Position numbers and translations under genes: made by a program. From positions 4,464,001-4,528,000 of the forward strand of contig QYRS01000001.1 of assembly GCA_006503535.1 (NCBI GenBank): a stretch of DNA of 64,000 bases, written 5' to 3'. Position 1 is the first letter of the stretch. The number at the start of each line of letters is the position of its first letter. Positions 48,092-60,483 of this stretch are shown here, in pieces. Origin of the DNA: Arthrinium phaeospermum. Its lineage: Eukaryota > Ascomycota > Sordariomycetes > Amphisphaeriales > Apiosporaceae. Under the pieces are notes generated by a model, which was given only the letters and a program-made list of their open reading frames with translations, did not search any database and was not told the DNA's origin.

Positions 48092-48295
48092 ATGGGTTTA
48101 TGCGGTTCTAAGAGTACGGAGGGTGCGCCTGGTCAGAGAGTGACCTCTGGACACGATCGAAAGAACGGCGAACGCAATGTCGGCAACTCGACCGGCCGAG
48201 AGAAGGACACCAAGGATAAGGGAAAGGGGGGCAAAGGCGGAGGACGATATCATGGTCAAGGCGCTGAACGAGACTCGGCGGACTCGACCACCTAG
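48092..48295 (+). CDS. Possible small N-myristoylated protein
   Basis: A 67-codon frame opens at ATG 48092 with MGLCGSKST, which has Gly2 and Ser6 as in the N-myristoyltransferase consensus and Cys4 as a possible palmitoylation site. The rest is hydrophilic and rich in Gly, Lys, Asp and Arg (KDKGKGGKGGGRYHGQG), with AAG-type codon bias like the true genes here. There is no hydrophobic core and no recognised family. It may be a real small membrane-anchored protein, the first exon of a decayed gene, or chance. No intron or downstream exon was evident. Confidence 0.35.
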   Translation: MGLCGSKSTEGAPGQRVTSGHDRKNGERNVGNSTGREKDTKDKGKGGKGGGRYHGQGAERDSADSTT

Positions 48296-51200
48296 CGCAA
48301 ACGCGCCTTAAACTGGCAGCAATTAATGGAGGCTTGGAAAGGTTCACTGAGGGCATGGGCTGGTACCAAGGTATAGCTTGTACCTGTCATTGAATGCTTG
48401 GAACGCCCAAAAGCACGTTACCTCCCGTTTGTATGTTTTATCCCACTAGACATTCTCTGGCCTACTTCTGTCCTGTGTATATCTTGTACTTTGTGTACCT
48501 GGTCTCGAATATACTCATGAGCCTTGTATCGTCCCCACGTCATCAAACATGATCTTTCATCGTATGATCACTCTGCTTGCCAGTCTCATCCTGGTTAGTT
48601 ATCATTCAAGTCGCGGCACTTATTCATCATTCTGAGCTGTCACCCCGGTATGGCTTATGTCCACGGCACAAGCATACCTAGACGCAGATTTACATGTACT
48701 TGAATTCAACGTCGCGACTACGTTGCATCTCCCCTTGGGAGGGTACGCCCAGAAGGCTTGCAACTCATACTACTATACCCTTCAAGACGGGGCGGTCCGT
48801 GTTGAAGAACCTTCATGGATCCCTAGGAACATCCAGTCGTTGCGGTACCTTTTCTCCGCCCAGGGATCCCAGCCACGTACGCGGCCGGTGACCTTGCCAT
48901 CTACTTATCGTCAGCAATCAATGGACTATCCGGAATGCAACAGACACATCCCCATATCATCAGTTCGCCCGGTGTATCATGGAGCACAGCTCCCTGACAA
49001 CGTGTTGATGATTTCTATCCAATCAGAGGTGCATTCAAAGTGAGTATTCTGCATGATCCTTGCTACTTGGTAGATTGCCTCGCTACCGGCAACTCACCTC
49101 CAGCTGTAGACCTAACCCCTGCTAGACTCGTTTGACTAAACAACTGTACGGAAAGGAGCCTCTTCCCGGTCTGTCTTCGAATGAGGGTAAGGTGTGATTC
49201 AGTCACATAGCCTTTCTGCGCCCCTGCAATGTTATTTTGAAGATGACCGCCAACCAACAGAGTACAACGGGACGGGTAGGCCTCCGGACGCACGGTTTTT
49301 ATGGAAACAACCTCGACCAACGGCCTAAACGGGCTTCAAAGATAAGTGATCGGCTCTACCTTCCATTGAGCTGCGGTCGTTCGTTTCCTGAAACATTGCC
49401 AGACTACGATAGAGAAATATTGATTGGCAGTGGCTAGGAACTCGACCCCGGGTTTCGAACGAACTTCCTCCACAAAGAGTCCATTGGCTCAGGATGGCTC
49501 TGAACAAACGTCGGTGGACGACCAACTGCTTAGAATCCCCACCGGGGAATTCTTGCCTGTCTGGCACAATACATTGGCTATGAGGAGCCCACAGAAAGGA
49601 AGAGCGCGGTGTTACCTGAGCTGGTGCTACAGATCTCGCATGTGACCCCGTTGCGATGACGCCGACCGAAGAAAGAGGCGCCACCAATCTGCCGTCTCAT
49701 TTCTGACCAGGGTCTCTGCCTTACCATTTACCTCTGCTGACGAAATTATGACACTACTGGCTTTTCAGGGATACCAAAAGAGTTATCAGTTCCCGAAACG
49801 GAGAACTGCTGTGTCTAATACAAACCGATTGTTCGTTCTTCTGCGCTCGTTGCGGATAGAATACGCCACGCGCCTGCAGACAATCATTAACAACATTGAT
49901 ACTCATTCCACGATGTCCATTTGCCAAGATTCAGCTTGCTGGGCCGCTCGACCTCGAAGAGCAATATAGGAGTAACCGACTCTAACTCGCAACTGACTGT
50001 CTCGGGAATCGGTGCATACTAGTTACTCGAGAGAACCAATAGCTACAATAGGGTGAGCATGTATATGCTGAAATGTATTCTTTCCTTTTCTTTGCTATGT
50101 CCTGGTGCGATATATGAGCTGCGCTCCATTGCTAGTCGTAGTCAAGTGCACTGCTTCATCGAGCATCGACCCCGGCCCACGACAGCCCCATGATGGCTCT
50201 GACGGCCACAACACACATATTCCGGCTCCATTGCTTTTTTTAGTACGCGATCGCGACGCCTGAGAGATGTCCCTTCAAGTTATAGCAAGGCGTGTACGAG
50301 CCTGGACAATATATACCAGCTGCCATGGGTAGGGGCAATCCTCAACCACCGGCTTGCGCGACGCGGCGCGGCTGCTGGACCAACAGTGCAACGACAACAT
50401 CGAGTGGCGCACTTCATCATCCCGACGGCACGTGCCCAGCCAAAGGTCAATACTCAATCTGAGCTGATCCTGCCATATGGCTCTGTGACAATGCTCCTGT
50501 CAAAGGGCGCCTATTGTGACACTAAAGCTGGAAGCCACAACTCTGCTTGTGCCAACAACTCCTCATGGGGGCTGCATCTCCATCATCTGGAGTCAAACCC
50601 ATGATTGCTTGACTCCTCCGCATTACTCACTGTGTTGCTGCTGTTGGCATAAGGTGTGCCTTTTTTATGTTTGATGACTTCCCGCAAAGCATAAACGTGC
50701 ACGTAGGATGTAAGTTTTGGAAGTAGCAAATACAAACTGAGGTATCTCGCATTGAATGACTCAAGTTAAGCTATGATGTGGTTTAAATATTAGTGCCTCT
50801 GGTCCCTGAAAATCCATCGCGGGGAACGTGGGACGTCCGTCAGGGTTCGTGGTTCTGTACGTGGGGTGTCCTGGCAGTAGGGACACTGGACGAACCAAAC
50901 AGCCAGGCTTTCCCAGACAGCTGGCATTGAATACAATAATAGAAGAAGAGTGATCGAATGGTTATTATATTCACGTATTTAGATATAATTTAAGTATAAA
51001 TAATTAACCTAGCTATTCCGGTATCTACCTATTCAATGTCGCTTTCTGGTCCTGGTCCTGCATTTCTACATGTACTTAAGACAGTATCCACCATAGCTCA
51101 CGCCTCACGGGTTAGTCAGAACAATTCACCAGCCACATCAGCCCCCCACTGTGAACCACGGTCAGCACGATACTGGCAACTGGAGAACACGTTGACTGAA

Positions 51201-51377
51201 GCTGATGCTGCCTGCAGTAGCCTGTCAGCGACCTTGCTAAAGTAGACCCGCTGTCTACTTACATTCCGTCGCGGGTTGACGTTTCATACTTCGACCACCA
51301 ACATTTTACACAACAGTTTGCGCCTTTGGTATTTTTGATTGGCATTGGCATCAAAGATACCCATCGCGTCACTCAAG

Positions 51378-52892
51378 ATGGATCTGCTCCAGGTAAGACA
51401 TTCCAACCTTGCCCGTCACCATCAATCGCATCAATCGCAATCATTGCGTAAGAAGAACTGCAACTAACCACGATTTCGACGATAGCGCCTTTCGCAGACG
51501 CTGGACCGACCGCTCTTCCCATGGAAGAAACTCATCATCGGCTTCTCCGTCGGCCAGTACCTCTTCGAAGAGTTCCTATCATGGCGACAGTACCAGGTGT
51601 TGAAGAAGACCAAGGTGCCCAAGGTCCTGGAGGCCGAGGTCACCCAGGAAGTCTACGATAAGTCGCAGGACTACGGACGCGCCAAGGCCAAGTTTGGCTT
51701 CGTCCGTGGGCTCTGGGGCCAGCTTCAGAACATCGCATTCATCCACTTCGACGTCCTCCCCAAGCTCTGGGCTTGGACCGGAAAGCTCCTCCTCAATGTC
51801 GCCCCCGCCCGGTTCACCGGCGAGATCTCGCACTCTATCGTCTTCGTCCTGTCCTTCATCCTGATCCAGCAAGCCCTGTCTCTGCCGACCTCCATCTACC
51901 ACACCTTCGTGCTCGAGGAGAAGTTCGGCTTCAACAAGCAGACGCCCAAGCTCTTCATTACGGATATGCTCAAGTCGAACATGCTCGCCTTCATCATCGC
52001 CCCTCCCGTCCTCGCCGGTTTCCTCAGCATTGTCCAGAAGACTGGCAACCAGTTCTTCTACTATCTGTGGTTGTTTGTCGCTGGTCTCCAGGTCTTCATG
52101 ATTACCGTCTACCCCATCACCATTCTGCCTCTGTTCAACAAGCTCTCTCCTCTGGAGGACGGCAAGCTGAAGAACGACGTCGAATCCCTGGCCAAGAAGC
52201 TCAAGTTTCCCCTGCAGGAGCTGTTCGTTATCGATGGCAGCAAGCGCAGTGCCCACAGCAACGCCTACTTCTTCGGTCTGCCCTGGAAGAAGCACATTGT
52301 CATCTACGATACCCTCATTGAGAAGAGCAAGTCGGAGGAGGTTACCGCCGTCTTGGCCCATGAGCTCGGTCACTGGAGCCTCGGCCACACCACCCGCCTC
52401 TTTGGTATCTCGCAGGTATGTTCATGCTCACCAAGCTCTTGCTATGTTGTCCGTATACTGACTTTCTAGATTCACGTATTCTACATCTTCACCCTTTTCT
52501 CCGTCTTCATCAACAATGCCTCTCTCTACCATGATTTCGGTTTCGTGAAGGAGCACCCCATTATCATTGGTTTCATTCTCTTCTCCGACGCCCTGGCTCC
52601 CATGGACACGGTCATCAAGCTGTTGATGAACATCATCAGCCGACGCTTCGAGTTCCAGGCGGACGAGTTTGCCCGCAAGCTCGGTTACCAGCAGGAGCTG
52701 GCCGCCTCTCTGATCAAGCTGCAGATCCAGAACCTCAGCACAATGGATGCCGACTGGATGTATGCTAGCTACCACTTCTCGCACCCCATCCTCTCGGAGA
52801 GACTCAAGGCGCTTGACTGGACTCCGAGCGGAAAGATCACTGAGGAGAAGGAGGAGACCGTTGCCGAGAAGGCTTCCGGAAGGGAGCTTTGA
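51378..52892 (+). CDS. STE24: CAAX prenyl protease 1 (Ste24 zinc metalloprotease)
   Basis: Exons 51378..51392, 51486..52415 and 52470..52892 give 455 residues (yeast Ste24 has 453). Exon 1 codes only MDLLQ; donors are GTAAGA and GTATGT. The zinc motif HELGH is at 297-301, the yeast position, and the third ligand Glu lies in FEFQADEFA near 376. Several membrane helices are visible (LLLNVAPARF..., IVFVLSFILIQQAL, LAFIIAPPVLAGFLSIV, FYYLWLFVAGLQVFMITVYPI). It cleaves the last three residues of prenylated CAAX proteins in the ER/inner nuclear membrane and makes the N-terminal cut in a-factor-type pheromones. The C-terminus after ALDWTPSGK is short and charged. It complements RAM2 and ERG12 of the same window functionally. 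Confidence 0.96.
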
Positions 52893-53492
52893 GCGAACAC
52901 TCATGGTGTTTAGCGAATAGCGGCTGGAAAACGCCGTTTTAGACCCAGTCTCAACATGTGTATAATTAGGGAGGAACTGCCATTACCGATTGAGTGAGCC
53001 GGGACAGTAGTCATAACCGGACGCCTCATATGGCGGAGTTGCCTCCTTCCTACCTTAAAGTAGGTATGGAATAGCAACAGGCAATAGCAGCGAACGGTTA
53101 GAGCGTCAGGCCGAGATAATGCGGGCTTGATACATATTTAAGATCAGCCAAAAGGCTTATCATAAATGGATGCCGTATGTGTTCGCCCACGATGGCTATA
53201 TCGAACTATACGGGGCGGTGGCGCTGCTCTTGATATAATATTTTCCGTGAATACTCAATAGGCCAGTTCATCCAATCAAGTGCGATAATCAACGAAATAA
53301 ACACCATACCAATATCATCAAGTGATCCCCGGTATGTGCAGTACAGCATGATCTGGTAGGAGCATCTCTTTCACCATCAAGGGGATACTATATAACCTTG
53401 ACCCTACGTGCAGGCAGACCAATGCGCACGGCTCCTAGTGAATCCTGACCAACCCTTTCTGCGTCGCCCATCCTCATCGGCCATCAAACTGC
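52893..53492. other. Convergent 3' flank of STE24 and the micro-gene
   Basis: No gene seen in 600 bp; AT-rich, 3' flank of both genes. Confidence 0.4.
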
Positions 53493-54094
53493 TTAGGGCA
53501 TGTGTCGCATGTTCGCCTTGACTCTTGCAAGCAGCTGTTCCCGCGTGTCGCCCGACTGCGGATGGAGGTCTCGCTGTTGGGGGGTTGGCGTTTCTCTCAT
53601 CAGCTCTGGTCATGTTGCTCCTCTCTCCCATACATATAAAGTGCTTAGGGTTTCGATGAAGTGGAGTGAGATGGATATAAACTCACGTTGGCCAGCCACC
53701 TCCGCAGCTCCTCCCGCGTCCAGTCCTCGGGGTTGCCCTTGGGGTCGGCCTCGGCGGGGAAGACGTCGCTGCCCCAGATGACGTAGGCGCTGGCGGCGGT
53801 GATTAAAGCGGCGAAGCCTGTGGGTTGAGAGAGACGGTTATGTGTGTTAGTTCATGTCATGTTACTGATGATTCCCGCTGCGGCTGTTTGAAATGCAAAG
53901 CGGGGAAACGGTGGGCGTGAGGCCGTCCGTACCTAGGAAGGCGTTCTATTGCAGAAGAGAGAGTTAGCCATAGTTGATGTTGAGAAGAAAAGCTTGGGAA
54001 CTTTATACTCGGGGACCTAGAGGATGGGGCGGGAGACTCGTCCGGCTTGGGCTTTACTCACCTTGGAACGCAAGGCATTGTCGAGGGGAGTCAT
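53493..54094 (-). CDS. Small single-pass membrane protein with Ish1-like C-terminus, four exons
   Basis: Minus-strand exons 54094..54062, 53945..53933, 53817..53687 and 53573..53493 give 85 residues with all phases agreeing. The second exon is only 13 nt (N-A-F-L and one base). MTPLDNALRSKNAFLG leads into a membrane helix, FAALITAASAYVIWG. A soluble part follows: DVFPAEADPKGNPEDW, then REELRRWLANRDLHPQSG and TREQLLARVKANM, which resembles one helix-loop-helix unit of the Ish1/SAP type. Donors are GTGAGT, GTACGG and GTGAGT. It looks like a conserved fungal organelle-membrane peptide (inference, not a recalled named gene). No exon exceeds 150 nt, so ORF-length searches miss it. It is convergent with STE24. 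Confidence 0.75.
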
Positions 54095-54572
54095 CTTTCT
54101 TCTTCGCAACAGCGGACAAAAAGTATGTGCAATCAGATATCGGATTGAGTAGGGTATCTATGTATTGATCGATTGAGCAGAGGAATGAGATATATGTTGA
54201 TTGTGGTTGATGCAAGTTGCGATGCGAAACATAGAGGTGGCAACTGACGCGGCCTTTAGTCCGTCAGGCCACGACACACAGCATCATCTCTACCTGCCCC
54301 TCCATCTTCGGTGGTCGGTCCAGGTGGAATTGAAATGCTGGCCTTTTCAGTCAAACCACACTGAATAATCTCATTTTCATGTTCAAGCGAGTATTCTCAA
54401 ATTCAAGAATTCATCTTTGTTGAAATGCTCGGATCGATTTTACTCAATCATGAGGAGGGGAGCAGATATCCGAAATTATGCAAATTGCCAAGACTAACAT
54501 ATCTTGTATTCGGGTTTCTATAACTCCTAAGATGCGTGACTCTAGATGAGAACCACTCGACCGTAATTTGAC
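54095..54572. other. Intergenic between micro-gene and helicase
   Basis: No gene seen; includes the micro-gene promoter and the helicase 3' flank. Confidence 0.4.
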
Positions 54573-57500
54573 TTATGCATCCAATCCGTCTAGTTCTATG
54601 AGTTTCGTCACGATCTTGATGACCTCGTTCTCATGCACGTCCGCCTGCGGGTTGTTGACCTTCAACGCAATCATGTTATCCACCATGCCCCGAAGCCTGG
54701 AGACCAACACGCCAATTCTCGCCCATCCACGTAACCTAATAGGCGGCCGTTAGTAGTGTGCTCGTATTTAAACGGGGGTTTGGGGGCGTTTTTGGCGACA
54801 ACATACCTAAGCCATCCATCGACAACCAGTCCCCTGCCCATGGTATCGAGCTCAATAGCCCCCGAGAAGAGCAAGAGGGTGAACGCATTGAAAGCTGTTG
54901 CGCATGTTAGCATCTTTACTCCCAGATATTATCAGAACATAGTGAGAAAGGAGAGAGAGAAACTCACGAGTCAAGTCGCGCACAAAGATCTTGCTCGTCG
55001 AAATCATAGTAAAGTACGACACGAACGCCGCATTGCCCGCGAACCCCTGGTGGTCGAACAGCGTGCTGCTGGGGTGGATGAACACGCGGCCGTTCTCCTG
55101 GGTGTAGTACCGGATCGTCTTGGCCTCCGGGTCCAGCTCGACGGCGCCCGCCATCGAGGCCGCAAACTTCTTGTCCGGGAACTGGATGCGCGCAATCTGC
55201 GGCGCGAACGCCGACGCCGTCAGGGCCCGGATTAGGGACATGGACGACGCCGAGGCGGTCGCGGCCGTTGAGCCAGCAGCACCACCACGTCCGCCAACGC
55301 GACCGCCGCCCCCGCCGCCTCTTTCAAATACGGCAGGGGACGCGATGCCCATCTCGACCAGCGCCGAGTAGAACTGCGTCCGAGACGCCGCGATGTCCGA
55401 CAGCGTATTGTAGGAGAGGAAGTTCTCGTCGCAGTAGCTCCGCACCTCCCGCTGCGGCAGCCTCTCGTCCATCATCGCGCTCCACTGCTGGAACCCGCGA
55501 AGGTCGGTCAGGAGGTCGCCGTCGCCCCTAGCGAACCGCATGCGCGCCTCCTTGGCCAGATCTCGCTTGTCCGGCGGCGAGAGGAAGGGGCTCTTAGTAC
55601 TTAGAATCGCCGCGACGGTGACAGCTTCATCCAGGCATCCAAAGATGGAGCCGTACACCATCAGCTTGCCGCATCGCAAGTCGGCAGGGATCAGGGCCAG
55701 CTGCTGACCGAGGGACGTGAGTTCCTCGCCGTCGAGGGCGCCCATTCTCTGCAGCAGCTTAATGGCACCCTCCACGGCCGACGTCGTGGGAGGTGTGGGG
55801 GTTCTTGCCAAAAAGCCAGCCACGTCGGTCGTACCCATGGCTCGCACAGATAGACAGAGCTGCTCGAGTGCCACACGCCGAATTTCAGGTTCAGGCCGCT
55901 CCGCCATCTGCTGCTCCATCTTTGCAGTGTACATCTTGTAGCATATTCCAGCCTGCACACGACCAGCACGACCGCGCCTCTGTTTACACGCTGCGCGTGA
56001 CGCCCACGTCTCCTCTAGCTTTCGCATGTTGTTCTGCGGGTCGTAGCTCGTCTCCTTGACTCTGCCAGTGTCGATGACGGCAACGATATCGTCGATAGTA
56101 ATAGAGGTCTCGGCCACGTTGGTGGCGACTACGACCTTGCGCTTCCCAGGAGGAGGGCTAGTAAAGACTCGCCGTTGCTCTCGCGTGTCCAGTGATGCGT
56201 GTAGGGGCAGCACATGTAGAGATGACTCGTCTCTGAGCTCGTTCACTGTCCTATTGATCTCCATAACACCGGGCAGGAAGATCAAGATGCCGCCCTTCTT
56301 GTTGGTATCATACAACTCTGCATCGATTGCCTTTGTCGTCTCTGCCAGGAGGGAGTAGTTGATACGCGAGCCCAGTTTCTGTATAATCTTGTTGACCGGA
56401 TCGATGGACTTATCCGAATCAGCCGGACCGTCGTCGCGGTATCGATCGTATGGGGGCTTGAAGTCCGTCATGCGTATGATATCGTCCAGATAGTAGTCTT
56501 CCACGGGGAACGTTCTACCACTGATCTCGACGAGACCGACTCCGAGGCCTTCACATGTGAAATAGTCTCTGAACGTTGCCGCATCCAGAGTGGCACTCAT
56601 GAGGATCAGCTTGAGGTCTCTCCGGCGCTTCAGCACATCACGGATGATGGACAGTAGGAAATCGGTATCAAGACTGCGTTCGTGAACCTCGTCGATCACA
56701 ACGTGAGTGACATCGGCCAGTGAAGCAATGACATCTTCGGTCCGTCCACCGGAGGTCTGCAGACGTCTCAGCAGAACACCGGTGGTGACAAAGGTGATCC
56801 TGGTCTGGGCGCTTGACTTGTGCTCTCCTCTGATCGAGTAACCGACTTCTTCTCCGATCTTGTAGCACCGCTCCTCGCTTACGCGGTCTGCAAGACCCAG
56901 GGCAGAAATACGGCGGGGCTGTGTACATATGATGTTGGCCACGTTACCATAGCCCTTGCTGTAGAGATCATCCAAGACGAACTGAACAGATTGGGTTGAT
57001 TTACCACTACCGGTCTCACCAGCAATAATGGTCACCTGGTTGCTCAATACTGTATCGACGACAGTGTCTTTCACCAGCCAAGCTGGCAGTTTCTGCCGTT
57101 GTGCAATCATCTTCTTGACATCTGGCTGCTCCTGCCTTCTCTGCCATGACTCTTTGCTCTTAGCGTCGGTTATCCATTTCATGGGCTTCGGGTGCCTGGC
57201 CGTCTTGCGACGCGAAATGACCGTCCGAACCTCTGAAGCGGTCGAAGCCACCCCTGAAATCTCCTTTAGCTTGCCAGGCCGTTGGATGATCTCATTGATG
57301 TTCTGCTGGACCCAGTCTACTAGGAAGTAGATCTTCATGGGCTCGCCGCCCAATGACTCTCGGACATACGAGAGTGTCTTCTTGATGATGCTGAGTTTGA
57401 TATAGGACGGAAGTTCCGAAACCATAGCGACTATCACTTCAGTAGGATATCGCGGCGACCTGCGTACTTGAATTGCCGTAGCGATGTTCTTGTTTGGCCC

Positions 57501-59011
57501 GTTCTCAACAGACTCGATGGCGATTTGGCATACAGTATCGGATATGCGTTGGTACTGTTCGCCAAACACTGATTCGAGACTCTCCATCTCTTCTTCCCAG
57601 CATTCTTCTGGTGTTCCCAGTACGAGTGGCTCTTCTGGGGATCCCGGAGAATTCGTGGAACCATCGCCACTAGCCAGAAGGATGGCTTGCAAAGCTTCTG
57701 CAGTTGCATCCTCGTCGCTACCGCTGTCATTGTACACCTTTCTGCAGAGTTCGATCGAGTATCCGGACTGGGAAAGCCGTTTTATCGCTGCTTCCCGCTT
57801 CAGGTCGGAGGTCGCGGCTACCGACACACCAGCGCTGTAGTTTCCGGGGAGTGCCCACTTGGGCAGGTCGTCCTCTGGTACGTGGATCAGCAGCCATTCC
57901 AGGGTTTCCTCCCGGTCCTTGCATTCTTCCACTGCCTCCTCGATATGGCTGGCCCTGAAACCCGACGTCGTGAACTCCTTGATGATACTCTGTTTCTGCG
58001 CTGCAGTCATTTTGACACCGTGGGGATTCCATATGACCTCTCGCCGTAGCAGATCCTCAAGCCGCGAACGCGTCTTCCTGCCCATCTCAATCTTGGGCAC
58101 TGTAGTCCAGCCCTTCATGGGATTGGAACCGGCGCCTCCCGAGCTGCCCGCCGCGTTGCTTCTGAGGACCAGCCCAGTAGCGCCCGGCATGTTCCTGGCC
58201 TTCTCCTTGATTGCCTCCTGCTCCTTGCGCTTCTTTTCCTTGGCCGCCTTCTCGTCCTCGCGCTGCTTCTGGGTGGCGAAAGGGTCGGCATCGTACATCC
58301 AGCCCTTTCCCTCCGCCACGTCCTCCTTCTTGAGCGTCGCGAACTCCTTCCACAGGTCCCTGTAATCCGGGGGCAGCGTGGTGTGGATGTTCTTCATGCT
58401 GCACACCCGGTACAAGGCATAGGTGGCGGCCGCGTGCCGAGCCTCCAGCGCGGTTTCCTTGGTGACCAGGTGCTTATGCGTGGGCGGCAGCTTGAACGGC
58501 GGCAGCGTCTGCAGCTCCTGAGTTTTGGGGTGCTTGGCACGCAGAGTCACGAAGCAAGAGTAGCCTTCCGCGTTTTTGTTCATCTGAGACACATGATCAA
58601 TATATTAACTATCCGGTAACAATGAAATCCAACCAGCACATCATTCTTTGGGATTCTCACATTGTCATAAGACGGCTTGTCCCATTTCTGCTTCTGGCAG
58701 TGCTCCGACAGGAGGTTCACCGGCAGTTTCCCCGTCCAGCTGGAACCGCCGATGATCTGCTTCACCGTAGGTTTCGGAGGGCCCGCCTGTTCCGCCTCAG
58801 AGGGAGGCGGTTTCGCCGGGTTGGGGCGTTTGGGCTTGGTCTCTTTGTCCGAGTTGGTGAACACGATGAAATCGTCCTCTCTGGGGGCTTTGGGGGCTTT
58901 CGCCTTGGGGGCAGCGGGGGCCTTGGCCGGCTTTGCAGCGGGCTTTTTGGAAGCAGCACTCGACGCTGCTGCCGCTGCTGGAGCAGCCTTTTCCTTGCCC
59001 TTTTTCACCAT
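54573..59011 (-). CDS. DEAH-box RNA helicase, DHX57/YLR419W type
   Basis: Minus-strand exons 59011..58661, 58583..54968, 54894..54807 and 54735..54573 give 1,405 residues. The first exon is an Ala/Lys/Pro-rich leader (KKPAAKPAKAPAAPK) with an acidic patch. Then come a DUF1605-independent helical region, a UBA-like segment (REAAIKRLSQSGYSIE...), an RWD domain starting near CWEEEMESLESVFGEQY (about 440), and the helicase core: GETGSGKST near 638, DEVHERS near 745 and LMSATLDA. The HA2 and OB domains follow; the last two exons supply the C-terminal WLRLRGWARIGVLVSRLR segment of the OB-fold domain. UBA plus RWD before a DEAH core is the DHX57/YLR419W layout; DHX29 has the same core without it. 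The active site reads DEVH, normal for this branch. Likely roles: cytosolic translation or RNA quality control. Confidence 0.92.
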
Positions 59012-59483
59012 TGTGAAGGCAATTGGTGAGAAGGGTGTATGGAAATTGAAGAGTGATGCGCAGTTGAAGTTGCGTCGTTATCCAAATGTCCGATGCGTAG
59101 AGGTTTCCAGCGAGGTTGAGCAAAGAAAAACCGGGGTTGAGGGACAGTAGGTCGCACCCTCGAAGTGCCGTCAATGAACTGGCCACAGGCCATCTTTAGG
59201 CAGCACTCGAGAACTTTCGGGAAAGTACACGCCTTCAAAACACAGTGCGTGTAGTTCATCAGATGCTAAGCAACGGCCGTGGTCTTTCGCTTCCTTAAAA
59301 CATGCGTCATCTCATCTCATGCTTCAAACATTGATTGCATTTCTCATGCTCATTGACCTAACAAATAACAAACACTGTTCGATTCATTTGTCCTGAACTG
59401 CATAAGTAGCTCATCTGTTTTCCAACATACTTGATACTCAAACAGGCACCCAATAAGAAGGAGCGTTTTGGTCAAAATACATC
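59012..59483. promoter_or_regulatory. Divergent promoter of the helicase and HNT3
   Basis: A 472-bp region between two start codons pointing apart. No gene seen in it. Confidence 0.45.
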
Positions 59484-60483
59484 ATGTCCAGTACAGGTTC
59501 AGAGGCCGAGGAAGGCATCACCAGCGATGAGATTACTGGTACCGTCATCCCACCCGCAGCAGGTGCCTCAGAGGTCAACACCACCATCACCAAAGCGCCA
59601 CGAAATGCCTGTAAGTGGCCTGGAAATCCATGGCAACCCACAAGTATAGCAATAAGAGGACCTAACAATACCAGTCGCAGAACTCATGACCAAGAAGCCA
59701 AAGCAAGAAGTCATTGGCCAATCATCATCCAAAGGCCACAAACGGCGTGCATCGTCGTCCGGAGAGCAAGCGGGCCCCTCTTCTTCCTCTGCCACCACCA
59801 ACAAGAAACGGTCTTACAAGGGCCGGGACGGCCTGGGCGCGTACATCGCCGACCCCGCCGCCTTCCCGCCGAGCCAGGTCATCTACTACAACGACGACTT
59901 CGTCGCCATCCGGGACCTCTTTCCCAAATCTGCCGTGCACTGCCTGCTGCTCCCGCGCCACCTCCCGCCCGACGTGGAGATGTTCGACGCCGCCCGCGCG
60001 GACCCGGCATTCCTCGCCGCGGCACAGGCCGAGGCCGCCAAGCTCAAGCACCTCGTCGCCAAGGAGCTGGAGCGGAAATTCGGGGCCTCCAGCCGGAGCA
60101 GCAACCTGCGCAACTGGTGCCTGGACGGCAACAGGGCGGAGGGAGTCGACGAGGAGCTGCCGCCGGGGCGGGACTGGGAAAGGGAGGTCAAGGTCGGCCT
60201 GCACTCGAACCCGTCCATGAGCCACTGCCACATCCACGTGCTGTCGCGCGACATGTCGTCCGAGTGCCTGAAGCACAAGAAGCACTACAACTCGTTCAAC
60301 ACCGAATTCTTCGTGGACCTGGCCGACTTCCCCCTCGACGCGGCCGCGGCGTGGGGGCGCAAGCACTCGGACTGGTCGAGCCGGGACCTCGTCTGCTGGC
60401 GGTGCGGCAAGAACTTCACCAACAAGTTCCAGCAGCTCAAGGAGCACCTAGCACAGGAGTTCGAGGCCTGGAAACGAGAATAG
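59484..60483 (+). CDS. HNT3: Aprataxin-like DNA 5'-adenylate hydrolase
   Basis: Exons 59484..59610 and 59675..60483 give 311 residues. The intron has a GTAAGT donor, CCTAAC branch site near 59661 and CAG acceptor, phase 1. After a Ser/Thr-rich leader the HIT domain begins near ADPAAFPPSQVIYY; HCHIHVLSRDM carries the His triad (about 226-230). A C-terminal C2H-type zinc finger (CWRCGKNFTNKFQQLKEHL) follows at about 284. HIT plus this finger is specific to aprataxin/Hnt3, which removes AMP from abortive DNA ligation ends in the nucleus. It is a further DNA-repair gene in this window, not linked to the RAD7/RAD16 pair. The leader has two possible starts; the first ATG with MSSTGSEAEEG was used. 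Confidence 0.93.

Larger units (their letters stand above)
44359..51377. other. 7-kb gene-poor block
   Basis: No multi-exon gene or mobile element recognised. Contains the tandem 19-mer at 45815, a 16-bp palindrome at 45667 and one plausible small ORF at 48092-48295. Other open frames overlap each other on both strands and look like chance. Confidence 0.45.

Noticed and set aside
49441..49470. TTTCGAAC string like a tRNA T-loop
   Set aside because: No matching acceptor stem, D-arm or anticodon arm at proper distance on either strand.
51579..52388. 269-codon minus-strand ORF
   Set aside because: Antisense to STE24, which carries the HELGH motif and matches the family end to end.
59725..60447. 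240-codon minus-strand ORF
   Set aside because: Shadow of the HNT3 HIT domain in the opposite strand.
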